From the NCBI GenBank assembly GCA_020638095.1, contig JACKJF010000004.1:868001-932000 (forward strand): DNA of 64,000 nt, in the 5' to 3' direction. Each line of letters starts with the position of its first letter. Positions within the stretch are counted from its first letter, which is position 1. Under the pieces are notes generated by a model. The model was not told the DNA's origin. It saw nothing but the letters and a program-made list of their open reading frames with translations, and did not search any database. This DNA comes from Hyphomicrobiaceae bacterium. Its GTDB lineage: Bacteria > Pseudomonadota > Alphaproteobacteria > Rhizobiales > Devosiaceae. Both the position numbers and the translations under genes were made by a program. This document shows, one piece after another, positions 18,938 to 28,178 of the stretch.

Positions 18938-20863
18938 TCAAAAGCCGGGTGCTGCACGTCCCGATAATGAACCAAATCCTTCGATCAGCGCTTCTGTTCC
19001 GTCCACGCTAGCGATCTGATTCTGAATGTCTTTCAGCCGTTCAAACGATTCTTCGCTCGGGTCTTGACCCAGCGCCAGTTCGGCTGCCTTGAGCTCTCTA
19101 TTTAGCTGAACCGACTTGTAATGCAAGGCCAGCGCGTGATGAAATCCGGTCTGTGCGTCAATCAGCGCAATGTCCTCGCCCCACTGCCAGATGCCCTGAC
19201 GCCGCAGCAATTCGTCCATCCGCGCCATCTCGTCGCCAAACCCGATGGCCGCGACGTTCGCGCTGAGCGGCTGGTCAAGTTCGGTTCCACCCGACCCGAT
19301 CATATCGATCAAAAGGCCAAGGAGCTTGCGCGCCTCCGGTGACTCGAAGTCAAGTGCGGCGAGCCGTTCCATCTCGGCCTCTGCGAGGCGCGGATGGTTG
19401 ATCAGGCTCATCAGGATCACCGCTTCCCGCGCCCCGATCGCCGTGCCCGCCGACCCGCGCAACAGCGGCGAGTTTCTGAGCGAATCCGACACGACGCGCT
19501 TGGGGCTCGCGCCCGCAAAGGGCCGTCCCCGTCCGCCGCCCGAATAGGGCCGCCCGCCCTGCCAGTTGCCGCGGCGGCTGGACGTGAACAGCGACTGGAT
19601 GCGCTCATCGATCGCCTGCTGATAGTGGCGCCGCACGCTCTGGTCGCCGATGGTCGCGACCTTGGCGCGCAGCCCCTGTTCCAGCGCCGCTCGCGCTTCG
19701 GGCGTTTCGGGCAATCCGCCCGCCGTCTCGACCGCCCAGACGCTGTCGACCAGTGCCCTTGCGCCTTCGATCTGCTGCGCAAACGCGCTGGCGCCGGACC
19801 GCTTGATCAGATCGTCCGGATCAAGCCCATCCGGCAATGTCGCCACGCGGATCGATTTTCCGGGCTGAAGCATTGGCAGAACCACGTCGAGCGTGCGCGC
19901 CATGGCCCGCTGGCCCGCATCATCGCCATCAAAGCAGAGAATGGGCGTGTCGGTCATCCGCCACAAGAGCGTCAGATGCTCCTCGGTCAGGGCGGTACCG
20001 AGCGGCGCCACCGTTCCCTCATAGCCGGCCCGGACCGCCGCGATCACGTCGAGGTATCCTTCGACAACGATAACGGGCTGCCCCTCACCCGCCGCCTTGC
20101 GCGCCAGGTCGCCATTGTAGAGCGTCAGCCGTTTCTTGAAGAGCTCGGTCTCCGGCGAGTTGAGGTATTTGGCTGGCACGTCGGGACTGAGAGCTCGACC
20201 GCCGAAGGCGATCACCCGCCCGCGAAAATCGCGGATCGGAAAGATAACCCGGTCGCGGAAGCGATCATAGGGCAGCGCCGCATCCTCGCGGACCACCACC
20301 AGCCCGGCCGCATCCATCAGTTCGGCGCTGACCCCGTTGGCGGCCAGATGTTCCTTGAGCCCGTTCCGGCTGTCCGGCGCATAGCCGATGCGGAACCTGA
20401 CCTGCTCTTTCGCGCTGACCCCGCGCTCGTTCAGATAGCCGCGCGCCCTGGCCCCGATATTGTGGTTGAGCGCCGCCTCGAAATACCCGGCGGCCATGTC
20501 CATCACGTCGTATAGGCTCTTGCGCGCCTGGTCGCGCTCCTCGGCCTTTTCGTCACGCGCCGGCATCGGCACCCCGGCAAGACCGGCAAGCTTTTCCACC
20601 GCCTCGGGAAAGCTCATGCCGCCACGCTCGGTCAGAAACCGGAAATGGTCGCCCGTCACCCCGCAGCCGAAACAGTGATAGATGCCCTTGCGGTCGTCGG
20701 CGTGAAAGCTCGGCGTCTTCTCGCCATGAAACGGGCAGCAGGCCCAATAGTCGCCTCGTCCCGGCTGGCTCTTGCGCTTGTCCCACTGCACATATTCGCC
20801 CACGACCTGCGAAATGGGCAGGCGCTGACGGATCTCGTCCAGAAAGGTATCGGAAAAGCGCAT
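18938..20863 (-). CDS. dnaG: DNA primase
   Basis: DnaG makes the RNA primers for DNA replication. The 641-residue protein has the three expected parts. A CHC2 zinc finger is at 42-67 (CCPFHGEKTPSF then YHCFGCGVTGDHF). A TOPRIM catalytic core follows, with VVEGYLDVIA and the metal-binding CFDGDDAGQRA. A C-terminal helicase-binding domain ends the protein. The linker between core and C-terminus is Arg/Gly-rich (SRRGNWQGGRPYSGGGRGRP). The ATG at 20861-20863 begins the standard MRFSDTFLDEIRQRLPIS. It lies upstream of rpoD on the same strand. Confidence 0.99.
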   Translation of the reverse strand: MRFSDTFLDEIRQRLPISQVVGEYVQWDKRKSQPGRGDYWACCPFHGEKTPSFHADDRKGIYHCFGCGVTGDHFRFLTERGGMSFPEAVEKLAGLAGVPMPARDEKAEERDQARKSLYDVMDMAAGYFEAALNHNIGARARGYLNERGVSAKEQVRFRIGYAPDSRNGLKEHLAANGVSAELMDAAGLVVVREDAALPYDRFRDRVIFPIRDFRGRVIAFGGRALSPDVPAKYLNSPETELFKKRLTLYNGDLARKAAGEGQPVIVVEGYLDVIAAVRAGYEGTVAPLGTALTEEHLTLLWRMTDTPILCFDGDDAGQRAMARTLDVVLPMLQPGKSIRVATLPDGLDPDDLIKRSGASAFAQQIEGARALVDSVWAVETAGGLPETPEARAALEQGLRAKVATIGDQSVRRHYQQAIDERIQSLFTSSRRGNWQGGRPYSGGGRGRPFAGASPKRVVSDSLRNSPLLRGSAGTAIGAREAVILMSLINHPRLAEAEMERLAALDFESPEARKLLGLLIDMIGSGGTELDQPLSANVAAIGFGDEMARMDELLRRQGIWQWGEDIALIDAQTGFHHALALHYKSVQLNRELKAAELALGQDPSEESFERLKDIQNQIASVDGTEALIEGFGSLSGRAAPGF

Positions 20864-20943
20864 GGGGCTAGAGATAGGGGAAGCCGTCGCAAAGCGCCAG
20901 CATACGGCCCGGAATTATCCCCATTCGAAGATTATGCAGGCGA

Positions 20944-21405
20944 CTATCTGTCCAATATCGCCGGCCAGTACATGTCAGCCTTTTCGATATAGCCGTCCGG
21001 GTCTTTCCGCCACTCCTCGCGCACACCGAGCGAAAAGTTGAGATAGAGCCGGCCGTTATGGATTGACCACGCCTCGGGCACCGTCGTCGCGATGGCGTTA
21101 TGGGCCATGGCGAAGGCGCAGTAGCCACCATAGCGCGGGAAATAGGTGTCCGGGTCGGCAAGGAACGTTTCGCGGTTGGCCTCCGACGCGAACTGGACGA
21201 TGGCGCCCTTGTACGTTGTCGCAATCGCCGCGTCGCCGGGCACCTTGGTACCGTCGGTGAAGTATCCGACCGGATCAAATCCTTCGTTGAAAAGCTGGTT
21301 GCTCGAATTGGCGTAGACTTCGGGCGTCTTGGCGAAAACCACGCGCGGCATGACGAGCGCCGCCCCGCCAAGCCCCATGCCGATCAGTGCCGTTCTGCGT
21401 TTCAT
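20944..21405 (-). CDS. Exported YHS-domain protein (twin-arginine-like signal)
   Basis: A 153-residue protein starting MKRRTALIGMGLGGAALVMPRVVFA, which reads as a twin-arginine or strong Sec signal. The mature part is a YHS-type fold: FNEGFDPVGYFTDGTKVPGDAAIATTYKGAIVQFASEANRETFLADPDTYFPRYGGYCAFAMA. YHS domains are small and often bind copper or sit near heavy-metal pumps; here the single Cys in GGYCAFA and nearby His residues could do so, but this is inference. The RBS GGAGGAG before 21405 fixes the start. NnrU lies upstream on the same strand. Confidence 0.85.
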   Translation of the reverse strand: MKRRTALIGMGLGGAALVMPRVVFAKTPEVYANSSNQLFNEGFDPVGYFTDGTKVPGDAAIATTYKGAIVQFASEANRETFLADPDTYFPRYGGYCAFAMAHNAIATTVPEAWSIHNGRLYLNFSLGVREEWRKDPDGYIEKADMYWPAILDR

Positions 21406-21498
21406 TTCATCTCCTCCAGAATTTACGAGGACCCTAGCCGCGCCCGCCGGACATGAAAAATCAACCCGCTTCACAGAGCCGCGAGGCACCGCCGCCGC

Positions 21499-22065
21499 TC
21501 AATAGGGGCTGACCCCAAACAGCCACCCGTGCAGCACGAACGCAAAGAGGCAATAGGCGGCCAGCCCGATGACAAGCGCCATGAGGTCGCCGCGTATGGT
21601 CTGGAAAGGCCTCACCGGCTCGCTGTGACCGACCGACCAGATTAGCGACCAGAGTGAACTCAGCGAAAAAAGGCCGAAGAGGCTAACCGAAAGCGCGTCG
21701 CCGTTGGCCAGAAGATGACCGGCCGACCAGAAAAGCAGGCCCACAGGCAACGGATAGCGCACAATCCGGCGGATCCAGCCCGCTGGTGCTGCAAGCGTCC
21801 CCAGAACCACGAAAGCGATGGCCGACAGGACCCGGTTGGCATCGGCACCCCAGTCAGGCGGTAGATAGATGTCGGGCGCGTCCGGGCGAAGCGCCATCCA
21901 ACCCATGACGATCAGGCTAACCCCGACGAGCGACAGAGCGGAAAAGCCCGCGATCCATGTTCCAAGCCCAAACCGGCCGATCATGCCTTGGCGGAAGTTG
22001 GGCGCAACCTGGCGCACGTGATGGCCGCAAAAAAAGACAATCAGCCCCAGAACGTACCAGACCAT
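21499..22065 (-). CDS. NnrU-family membrane protein
   Basis: A 188-residue membrane protein with about five or six hydrophobic helices. The N-terminal VWYVLGLIVFFCGHHVRQVAPNFRQ, with its His pair, is the NnrU signature; RIVRYPLPVGLLFWSAGHLLANGD further along is also typical. NnrU is linked to nitric-oxide metabolism in denitrifiers and the fold resembles NnrU/isoprenylcysteine methyltransferase-like membrane proteins, but many members lie outside nitrogen-oxide gene sets, as here. The ATG at 22063-22065 follows GAGGG. Transcribed with the YHS gene downstream. Confidence 0.85.
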   Translation of the reverse strand: MVWYVLGLIVFFCGHHVRQVAPNFRQGMIGRFGLGTWIAGFSALSLVGVSLIVMGWMALRPDAPDIYLPPDWGADANRVLSAIAFVVLGTLAAPAGWIRRIVRYPLPVGLLFWSAGHLLANGDALSVSLFGLFSLSSLWSLIWSVGHSEPVRPFQTIRGDLMALVIGLAAYCLFAFVLHGWLFGVSPY

Positions 22066-22094
22066 CGGCAACCCTCAGCGCGGATGGCGGACCA

Positions 22095-22649
22095 TCAGAA
22101 CCCCTTATGGTAGAGATGCCAGGCAAGACCGAACAGGCCAAACGAAAAGAAAACGGCCAGCACCCCGCCGAGAATGACAAAAAAGCTCGCCGCCGCCACC
22201 GGCGCGAAGAACAACAGCAGCCCGAAGAGGATATAGAGGGCGCCGTTCAGCACCATGGGCCAGATGCGCACGTAGAATTCGCGCTCGCGCGTCACGAGAT
22301 AAATTTCCATCGCTCCGACGATGATGGCCTGCGCCCCAACCATCCAGATGATGATCGTGGTGGTCAGCAGCGTCGCCAGAATCGGGCTCATCAGGATGAG
22401 AAAGCCCATGATGATCGAAAGCGCGTTGCGCACCACGTCGAACCAGAAATTACCCGTCTTGGCGCCGCCGAACGTCACGGCCCAGAGACCAAGGACGCCA
22501 TCGACGAGAAAGATGACCCCCGCCATCACGACAAGGATCGCGAGAGCCTGAAGCGGCCAGATAGCCGCGAAGAGTCCGGCGACCAACATCAGGACCGCCC
22601 GAAGTCCGATCGAAATCGAACCGATCCGGCTGCGCTTTTCACCCGTCAT
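22095..22649 (-). CDS. HdeD-family (DUF308) membrane protein
   Basis: A 184-residue protein with six predicted transmembrane helices in pairs (LRAVLMLVAGLFAAIWPLQALAILVVMAGVIFLVDG...; NALSIIMGFLILMSPILATLLTT...; VLNGALYILFGLLLFF). The repeating 'G.l.l..P..a...l....g...l..G' pattern is that of DUF308/HdeD, known in E. coli for acid resistance at high cell density. A role in acid stress here is only by family analogy. GGAGGTAGGC precedes the ATG. It lies between yqeY and nnrU on the same strand, with gaps of about 25-30 bases. Confidence 0.85.
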   Translation of the reverse strand: MTGEKRSRIGSISIGLRAVLMLVAGLFAAIWPLQALAILVVMAGVIFLVDGVLGLWAVTFGGAKTGNFWFDVVRNALSIIMGFLILMSPILATLLTTTIIIWMVGAQAIIVGAMEIYLVTREREFYVRIWPMVLNGALYILFGLLLFFAPVAAASFFVILGGVLAVFFSFGLFGLAWHLYHKGF

Positions 22650-22674
22650 GCCTACCTCCCCGTCTCGATCAGCA

Positions 22675-23127
22675 TCACGCCCCGAGCTTCGCTCTGACCA
22701 GTCCGGATGCCTTGCCGAAGTCGATCTGCCCCGGATACTTCGCCTTGAGCGCGGCGATCACCCGGCCCATGTCCTTAACGCCGGCCGCACCCGTTTCCGC
22801 TACAGCCGCACCAATCGCCTTGTCGAGCTCCGCCGCACTGAGTTCCTTTGGCAGGAACTCCTCGATGATCGCGATTTCGCCGCGTTCACGCTCGGCCAGT
22901 TCCTCACGGCCATTCTCCGCGTAGATTTTGGCGCTTTCCTCACGCTGTTTGACCATCTTTTGCAGCAGCGCCAGAATTTCCTCGTCAGAAATCTGGTCCT
23001 TGCCCTGCCCGCGCGCATCGATGTCCCGGTCCTTGAGCGCCGCACTGACAAGCCGCAAGGTAGCTGTGCGCAACGTATCGCGCGCCTTGAGGGCTTCAGT
23101 CAGGCTGGAACGGATTCTGTCGCGCAT
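22675..23127 (-). CDS. GatB/YqeY domain-containing protein
   Basis: A 150-residue stand-alone YqeY protein: an N-terminal helical part (MRDRIRSSLTEALKARDTLR, TLRLVSAALKDRDIDARGQG) and a C-terminal tRNA-binding-like domain similar to the tail of GatB (LPKELSAAELDKAIGAAVAETGAAGVKDMGRVIAALKAKYPG). Function is probably connected to tRNA or amidotransferase biology but is not established. It is often found beside carA or dnaG/rpoD in alphaproteobacteria, as here, and diverges from carA. GGAGGACCCCG before the ATG supports the start. Confidence 0.92.
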   Translation of the reverse strand: MRDRIRSSLTEALKARDTLRTATLRLVSAALKDRDIDARGQGKDQISDEEILALLQKMVKQREESAKIYAENGREELAERERGEIAIIEEFLPKELSAAELDKAIGAAVAETGAAGVKDMGRVIAALKAKYPGQIDFGKASGLVRAKLGA

Positions 23128-23243
23128 CGGGGTCCTCCTTCGGATCGGCTCAGCCTACACCCTTGCAACCCGGTCCTGCCAGTCCCATCAACAGAGAATA
23201 TTTCTATAATAATTTCAATATCTTGCAGACGCAACGTGACTCG

Positions 23244-23272
23244 TTGACGGAAGCGGAGCCTTACCCTATGTT
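23244..23272 (+). promoter_or_regulatory. Sigma-70 promoter of carA
   Basis: TTGACG (23244-23249) and TATGTT (23267-23272) are separated by exactly 17 bases. Transcription would start near 23279, giving a leader of about 24 bases before the carA ATG. No attenuator structure fits in so short a leader. Confidence 0.6.
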
Positions 23273-23302
23273 CCGCGCAAATTCTGCCCCAAGAGTGTTC
23301 CG

Positions 23303-24514
23303 ATGACCGGCTGGACCAGCAAAACCCCGACCGCCCTGCTTCTGCTCAACGACGGAACGCGTCTCGAAGGGTTTGGTCTTGGCGCAACCGGACATGCGGC
23401 GGGCGAAGTCTGTTTCAACACGGCGATGACCGGCTATCAGGAAATCCTGACCGACCCGTCCTATGCCGGGCAGATCATCACCTTCACCTTCCCCCATATC
23501 GGCAATGTCGGCACCAACGCCGAAGACATCGAAACGGTCAACATGGCGGCATCGAGCGGCGTCCGCGGCTGCATCCTGAAGGCCGACGTCACTCACCCGT
23601 CAAATTATCGTGCGGCGCAAAAGCTCGACCTGTGGCTGAAGGCGCGCAACATCATCGGCATTTCCGGCATCGACACCCGCGCACTGACCGCCCGCATCCG
23701 CGAAAAGGGTATGCCCAACGGTGTCATCGCCTTCGCGCCCGACGGCAGGTTCGACGAAGCCGAGCTGCAGGCGGCCCTCAAAGCGTTTCCGGGCCTTGAA
23801 GGTCTCGATCTCGCCAGGGAAGTTTCGACCACCCAGACCTATGAATGGGACGAGACGCCCTGGGTCTGGAACGAGGGCTATGGTCAGCTCGCCGATCCGA
23901 AGTTTCACGTCGTCGCGATGGATTTTGGCGCCAAGCGCAACATTCTGCGCAATCTTGCCGCCAAGGGCGCGCGCGTGACCGTTGTTCCCGCCAATGCGAG
24001 GGCCGACGATATTCTCGCCATGAACCCCGACGGCATCTTCCTTTCCAACGGGCCCGGCGACCCCGCAGCGACGGGCGTCTACGCCGTTCCCGAAATCCGG
24101 AAGCTGATCGCCAGCGGCAAGCCCGTCTTTGGCATCTGCCTTGGCCATCAGCTGCTTGGTCTCGCGCTCGGCGCGAAGACGGAAAAGATGCATCAGGGCC
24201 ACCACGGCGCCAACCATCCGGTCAAGGACCTGACCACCGGCAAGGTCGAGATCACCTCGATGAACCACGGCTTTGCCGTCGATTCCACAACGCTGCCTGC
24301 CGGCGTTGCCGAGACCCATATTTCGCTGTTCGACGGGTCCAATGCCGGCATTTCCGTCGACGGCAAACCGGTCTTTTCGGTGCAGTATCACCCCGAGGCC
24401 TCGCCCGGCCCCCACGACGCGCACTATCTTTTCACGCGCTTCACCAACCTCATCCGCGTGCAAAAGGGCCTGCCCGAGGAAACCGAGTCCGTGCCTCTCG
24501 CCGCCGCAGAATGA
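23303..24514 (+). CDS. carA: Carbamoyl-phosphate synthase small subunit
   Basis: CarA is the glutaminase subunit: it releases ammonia from glutamine and passes it to CarB for carbamoyl phosphate, the precursor of arginine and pyrimidines. The 403 residues comprise the N-terminal domain ([35 protein letters not shown]) and a class I glutamine amidotransferase domain. That domain has nucleophile Cys279 in [11 protein letters not shown], with the His/Glu pair in [12 protein letters not shown]. Translation starts at ATG 23303, although the ribosome site is weak. The stop overlaps the next gene by four bases. carB lies 12 kb away on the same strand, the common split arrangement of this order. Confidence 0.98.
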   Translation: MTGWTSKTPTALLLLNDGTRLEGFGLGATGHAAGEVCFNTAMTGYQEILTDPSYAGQIITFTFPHIGNVGTNAEDIETVNMAASSGVRGCILKADVTHPSNYRAAQKLDLWLKARNIIGISGIDTRALTARIREKGMPNGVIAFAPDGRFDEAELQAALKAFPGLEGLDLAREVSTTQTYEWDETPWVWNEGYGQLADPKFHVVAMDFGAKRNILRNLAAKGARVTVVPANARADDILAMNPDGIFLSNGPGDPAATGVYAVPEIRKLIASGKPVFGICLGHQLLGLALGAKTEKMHQGHHGANHPVKDLTTGKVEITSMNHGFAVDSTTLPAGVAETHISLFDGSNAGISVDGKPVFSVQYHPEASPGPHDAHYLFTRFTNLIRVQKGLPEETESVPLAAAE

Positions 24515-24978
24515 ATCTCAGCGACAGACTGCACGTCCGTGACGCGGTCGAGGCTGACCTGCCCGCCATCATTTCGCTCATTCTCGGCGGCGCCGCCATC
24601 GCCAATCAGCACGGCAATCTGAACCCCGACGATCCATCCCTCGTCGAAACCTTTCGCTTGATCGATGCCGACCCGCGGCAAAGGCTCGTCGTCATCCAGC
24701 TCGACGGCCAGTTGGTCGCGACCATGCAGATCACCTATCTCCCCTATTTCGCCTCGGGATCGCGCTGGCGCGCCCAGTTCGAGAGCGTCCACGTCCGCGC
24801 CGACATGCGTGGGCGCGGCATTGGCGAGTGGCTGATCCGCTGGGCCATCGCCGAGGCCCGGCAGTTTGGCGCCGGCATGATTCAGCTGACGTCGAACAAG
24901 GCCCGCAAGGACGCCCACCGCTTCTACGAGCGTCTGGGCTTCGACCGGTCTCATGAAGGCTTCAAACTGAAGCTTTGA
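24511..24978 (+). CDS. GNAT-family N-acetyltransferase
   Basis: A 155-residue acetyltransferase whose ATG overlaps the carA stop (ATGA at 24511-24514), so it is translationally coupled to carA. The GNAT core is clear: [20 protein letters not shown] at the start, strand [13 protein letters not shown], then the acetyl-CoA loop [26 protein letters not shown] and the closing [25 protein letters not shown]. The substrate is unknown; coupling to carA does not necessarily imply a link to pyrimidine or arginine metabolism. Confidence 0.9.
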   Translation: MNLSDRLHVRDAVEADLPAIISLILGGAAIANQHGNLNPDDPSLVETFRLIDADPRQRLVVIQLDGQLVATMQITYLPYFASGSRWRAQFESVHVRADMRGRGIGEWLIRWAIAEARQFGAGMIQLTSNKARKDAHRFYERLGFDRSHEGFKLKL

Positions 24979-25083
24979 ATGCCTGCGGCACTTTGGCCGC
25001 AAAGGTTACAGGGGTTTAATTTGCTCCCTGCGCCCGCCTTTGCCTAGTTGAGCGCAATTCCTGCTCGAATGTTGAGGCAAAAA

Positions 25084-25572
25084 ATGACGACCCCCGATCG
25101 CTATACCTGGACGCAGATTGCGCTGCACTGGCTCATCGCCGCGCTGGTTTTGTTCGAAATCTTCTTTGAGCGTTTTGCTCAGGCCGGCGAGCATGCCATG
25201 CGCGGCAGCTCGCTGCTGAACCCCGTGCTGGTGACAAACCCGCACTTTCTCGTCGGACTTCTGATCCTCGTTCTGACGCTTTGGCGCGTCGTACTCCGCT
25301 TCATGCGTGGCGCCCCGGCAGCGCCGGCCGAGGAACCGACAATCTTCCAGTGGGCCGCTAAACTCGCCCATCTGGCCTTCTATCTTCTGTTGTTCGCAAC
25401 GCCGATCACCGGACTTCTGCGCCTCGCGATCCGCTCACGCATCATCGGCGAGCTGCACGAATGGGCCAAACCGGCCTTCCTCATTCTCATCGCCATTCAT
25501 GTCGTCGCGGTCCTCGTTCACCAATTCCTCTGGAAGACCAACGTCTTCGGCCGCATGATCGGGCGGGCCTAG
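25084..25572 (+). CDS. Cytochrome b561 family protein (copy 1)
   Basis: A 162-residue membrane protein with four helices in the bacterial cytochrome b561 pattern. Likely haem ligands are His in QIALHWLIAALV (helix 1), in NPHFLVGLLILVLTLWRVVLRF (helix 2), and in the last helix (FLILIAIHVVAVLVHQF). These diheme proteins shuttle electrons between quinones and other acceptors, for example superoxide in CybB. The start at ATG 25084 follows GAGGC; an upstream open frame adds 12 unconserved residues. A second copy lies at 35937. The 3' end overlaps the next convergent gene by four bases. Confidence 0.92.
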   Translation: MTTPDRYTWTQIALHWLIAALVLFEIFFERFAQAGEHAMRGSSLLNPVLVTNPHFLVGLLILVLTLWRVVLRFMRGAPAAPAEEPTIFQWAAKLAHLAFYLLLFATPITGLLRLAIRSRIIGELHEWAKPAFLILIAIHVVAVLVHQFLWKTNVFGRMIGRA

Positions 25573-26489
25573 TCGATATAGCCCCAGACCTTCAGCGCAT
25601 ATTCGGTCGCCTTGAGCAAATCCGTGAACGTGTCCTGCGTCGTGTCGGTGACGACCAGGTAGTCTTCCCAATCCTGGTCCTGGTGCGGGCGGCTGAGCCG
25701 TGCGGCCTGCACCAGCGCCTTCGTCCCCTGGTAGGTTCCGAGCCGGGCGCCTGCGGCCAGAAGGCTGGCGCAGGCGGAGTTGGGCGCGCTTTCGCTTGAA
25801 TAGGGCGCGGCGTTCACCGTGCTGCCATCAATCCCGACGCAAAGCTGGGCCGCGTCGTCGTAGAATTGCTCGAAAATGCGCCGGTAGGCCGGATCAGCAC
25901 TAAGGTCGGCATATTGACCATTGACCGTCGCCACGACCATCGGCGGGGGCACTGAATAAGCGTAGGCGTCGAATGTGTAGTTGAACCGCCCGTCCGGAAT
26001 TTCGAATTCAACGAGCCCGTCCCCATCAATATCCCACGGAACAACCTCATCACCATCGACAAGGCCGATTTCTGCGTCCGCCCAGCCGCCACCATCGGGG
26101 CGCACCGCATGAATATCCATGCAGCAATGTGCCCCGCCGGTGAAGGACTGGATCACGAGACTGGGCTGGCCATCGCGATCGATCTGCCAAAGTCCCGCAT
26201 AGGTAACAATCGAGTATCCGGTCGGAAAACTCAGTTCATAGTCCGCAGCTCCTTTTCGGTGAAAGGTAGCCACGACGATGTTGTCGAATTCGTCGCTTGG
26301 ATCGGGATCTTCGACACGCAGATCGAAACGCATCGCGCCCGCTTCGACCCGATAGGTCTCACCATTGTCGAAGGTGAATTCGAATTGCTGTCCAAGGTCG
26401 AGGGTCACGGTCTCCTGAGCAGAGGCCGAATGGACCGCCAGCACGAGGCCAAGTCCGGCCAGGGGTAAAACAAAATTCGTCAGGCGCAT
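25569..26489 (-). CDS. Exported protein of unknown function with an Asp-rich calcium-like loop
   Basis: I do not recognise this 306-residue protein. It has a signal peptide (MRLTNFVLPLAGLGLVLAVHSASA, cleavage before QETV) and a mature part with many short beta-strands. Two features stand out: a GGAHCCMDIHAV segment with adjacent cysteines near residue 125, and PWDIDGDGLVEFEIPD, a DxDGDG loop like calcium-binding FG-GAP or EF-hand-type loops. Cysteines later (LCVGI, NSACASLL) could form disulfides. The RBS GGGAGGAAC confirms the start. It is convergent with cytochrome b561. Confidence 0.72.
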   Translation of the reverse strand: MRLTNFVLPLAGLGLVLAVHSASAQETVTLDLGQQFEFTFDNGETYRVEAGAMRFDLRVEDPDPSDEFDNIVVATFHRKGAADYELSFPTGYSIVTYAGLWQIDRDGQPSLVIQSFTGGAHCCMDIHAVRPDGGGWADAEIGLVDGDEVVPWDIDGDGLVEFEIPDGRFNYTFDAYAYSVPPPMVVATVNGQYADLSADPAYRRIFEQFYDDAAQLCVGIDGSTVNAAPYSSESAPNSACASLLAAGARLGTYQGTKALVQAARLSRPHQDQDWEDYLVVTDTTQDTFTDLLKATEYALKVWGYID

Positions 26490-26579
26490 CCGTTCCTCCC
26501 TGCCGCACCGGCGCGACAATGAGCCTACGGACGGGCCTGACGCAACTGTTTTGCCGCACCGGGGTGGGGCGGCAACGGC

Positions 26580-27056
26580 CTACATGTGATCGCCGGACAT
26601 TTCCGAACCGTCGCCCGACATGTCCATATGATCTTCGGACATGCTCATATCGTCCGAATGATCCATCATCATGTCGTCGGAATGGCTCATGTCCATGCTG
26701 TCCGACATGCCATGGTCCATCAACATCTGCATCGAGCCGTCGTCATAACCGTGCGACGTCACCGCGCACGAACTCGCACCCGCCGCGACGCACGCGGCAA
26801 CCGCCTTGTCGTCCGCACCGCTCTGGCTGCGGTAGCCGCCTGAAGCACCGGTCACCGACCCGTCGGCCGAAGCGGCGATCGCCCAATAGCCGCCGTGCAT
26901 GGTGAAGCCGACCGTGCAGCCTTCCGGCACCGACATATGCATGGCATCGACGCCGGTCATCACATGTGCGCCGTCCGGGCAGGAAAGTCCCACCGTCGCG
27001 GCGTGGGCGGGCGCCGCAAAAGCGAGCGCCGCCGTCAAAATCAGAAGCCTTTTCAT
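26580..27056 (-). CDS. Secreted protein with DUF4189-like core and Met/Asp/His-rich tail
   Basis: A 158-residue exported protein. After the signal peptide (MKRLLILTAALAFAAPAHA) comes a core resembling DUF4189-type domains: GLSCPDGAHV, CTVGF, GGYWAIAASADGSVTGASGGYRSQSGADDKAVAACVAAGASSCAVTSHGYDDG. From about residue 108 the tail is almost only Met, Asp, Ser and His (repeats like SDDMMMDH and SMSEDHMDM), a composition that could bind metal ions such as copper. GAGGA before the ATG fixes the start. The next gene upstream at 27186 has the same core without this tail, so the two are paralogues. Confidence 0.75.
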   Translation of the reverse strand: MKRLLILTAALAFAAPAHAATVGLSCPDGAHVMTGVDAMHMSVPEGCTVGFTMHGGYWAIAASADGSVTGASGGYRSQSGADDKAVAACVAAGASSCAVTSHGYDDGSMQMLMDHGMSDSMDMSHSDDMMMDHSDDMSMSEDHMDMSGDGSEMSGDHM

Positions 27057-27185
27057 AATGTCCTCGGAGTTTTCGTGGACCCTCGCGCCCACGCCCCGAA
27101 CCTATCTGGCCGTGCCGAACACGGCCAAATCACGAATGGATGTGCGGGCCGTGATCCGGTCCGCACATCGGTAGGTTGGCCAGCA

Positions 27186-27734
27186 TTATTCGGTCGTCGT
27201 CACCTTGAGAATGGTCACGACCGCGATCACCTCGACCTTCGGAGTCGAAGGTTCAGCGACCTCCACCACTTCGTCGGCGACCGGCGCACCTTCTTCCACC
27301 GCGTCCTCAAGCACCGCTTCTTCCTGCGCCGTCAGATCGGCCGCGGGTTCTTCAACCACGGCGTCCGGTTCCGCGGCGGGAATGATCAGGTCCGGCATTG
27401 GCCCGCTGCCATCGTCATAGCCGTGGGCCAGAACGGTGCAGCTTTCCGCACCCTTGGCAACGCAGGCGGCAACCGCTGCGGCGTCAGCGCCTTCCTGTGT
27501 GGAATAGCCACCAGAGGCGCCGGACATGACGGCGTCGGCCGATGCGGCAAGCGACCAGTAGCCGTGCGAGGCCACAAATCCGGCTTCGCATTCGGCGGGG
27601 ATCGGCGTCATTTCGGCGCCCGCTTCTGTCACGATGACCCGCGCACCTTCGGGGCAGGACAGGCCGATGGTTGCGGCCTGAGCCGGGGCGGCAAAGAGCG
27701 CGGCCACTGCAAAGGCAGTCAGATAGGTCTTCAT
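27186..27734 (-). CDS. Secreted protein with DUF4189-like core and acidic Ala/Val/Glu-rich tail
   Basis: A 182-residue exported paralogue of the gene at 26580. The signal peptide is MKTYLTAFAVAALFAAPAQA; the core has GLSCPEGARV, CEAGF, HGYWSLAASADAVMSGASGGYSTQEGADAAAVAACVAKGAESCTVLAHGYDDG, matching the neighbour block by block. The tail differs: an acidic Pro/Glu/Ala/Val-rich extension (EPAADLTAQEEAVLEDAVEE and on) instead of the Met/His run. GGAGGAC before the ATG supports the start. About 130 bases separate the two genes, and their transcription is same-strand. Function unknown. Confidence 0.75.
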   Translation of the reverse strand: MKTYLTAFAVAALFAAPAQAATIGLSCPEGARVIVTEAGAEMTPIPAECEAGFVASHGYWSLAASADAVMSGASGGYSTQEGADAAAVAACVAKGAESCTVLAHGYDDGSGPMPDLIIPAAEPDAVVEEPAADLTAQEEAVLEDAVEEGAPVADEVVEVAEPSTPKVEVIAVVTILKVTTTE

Positions 27735-27809
27735 TTCGTCCTCCAAACCCGGGGGTTCAAAACCCGGCGCCCGAAGCCTATCAGATCGGCATGGCAAGCG
27801 TAAGACGGC

Positions 27810-28178
27810 CTATTTGCCGCTGCCGTCCATCAAGTCGCACCAGGCGACGCAAACGGCCTGCAGTTCCGTCGCCTTGGTTGTGACATCATCGAGACTGACG
27901 AAGTTCATTGTCCGCCCGTCCTGTGCGTCGCCTGCAAGGTACGTGTAGGTGCCCGGAATACTGGCGCCCTTGTGGAACATCAGGGTCGCATGCTTCTTCG
28001 CCTTGGGGAAGAAACTCGCGATATTGCCCTTGTAGGTAAAGGTCGGCGCCTGCCACTTGATGCACTCGCCGATACGCGGGTCAGCGGCAAGCACCACCTC
28101 ACGCACCGCCTCGACAACCGGCTTCATCGGGTTGTCATACGCGGCCAGCCAGTCATCGACGGTTTCGTTCCTGTTCAT
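27810..28178 (-). CDS. DUF1801 domain protein
   Basis: A 122-residue protein of the DUF1801 (YdhG-like) type: NETVDDWLAAYDNPMKPVVEAVREVVLAADPRIGECIKWQAPTFTYKGNIASFFPKAKKHATLMFHKGASI and so on. The family has no settled biochemical role; small stand-alone members are common in soil bacteria. The start is set by a four-base ATGA overlap with the stop of the NTF2-like gene upstream, so these two are co-translated. Confidence 0.88.
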   Translation of the reverse strand: MNRNETVDDWLAAYDNPMKPVVEAVREVVLAADPRIGECIKWQAPTFTYKGNIASFFPKAKKHATLMFHKGASIPGTYTYLAGDAQDGRTMNFVSLDDVTTKATELQAVCVAWCDLMDGSGK

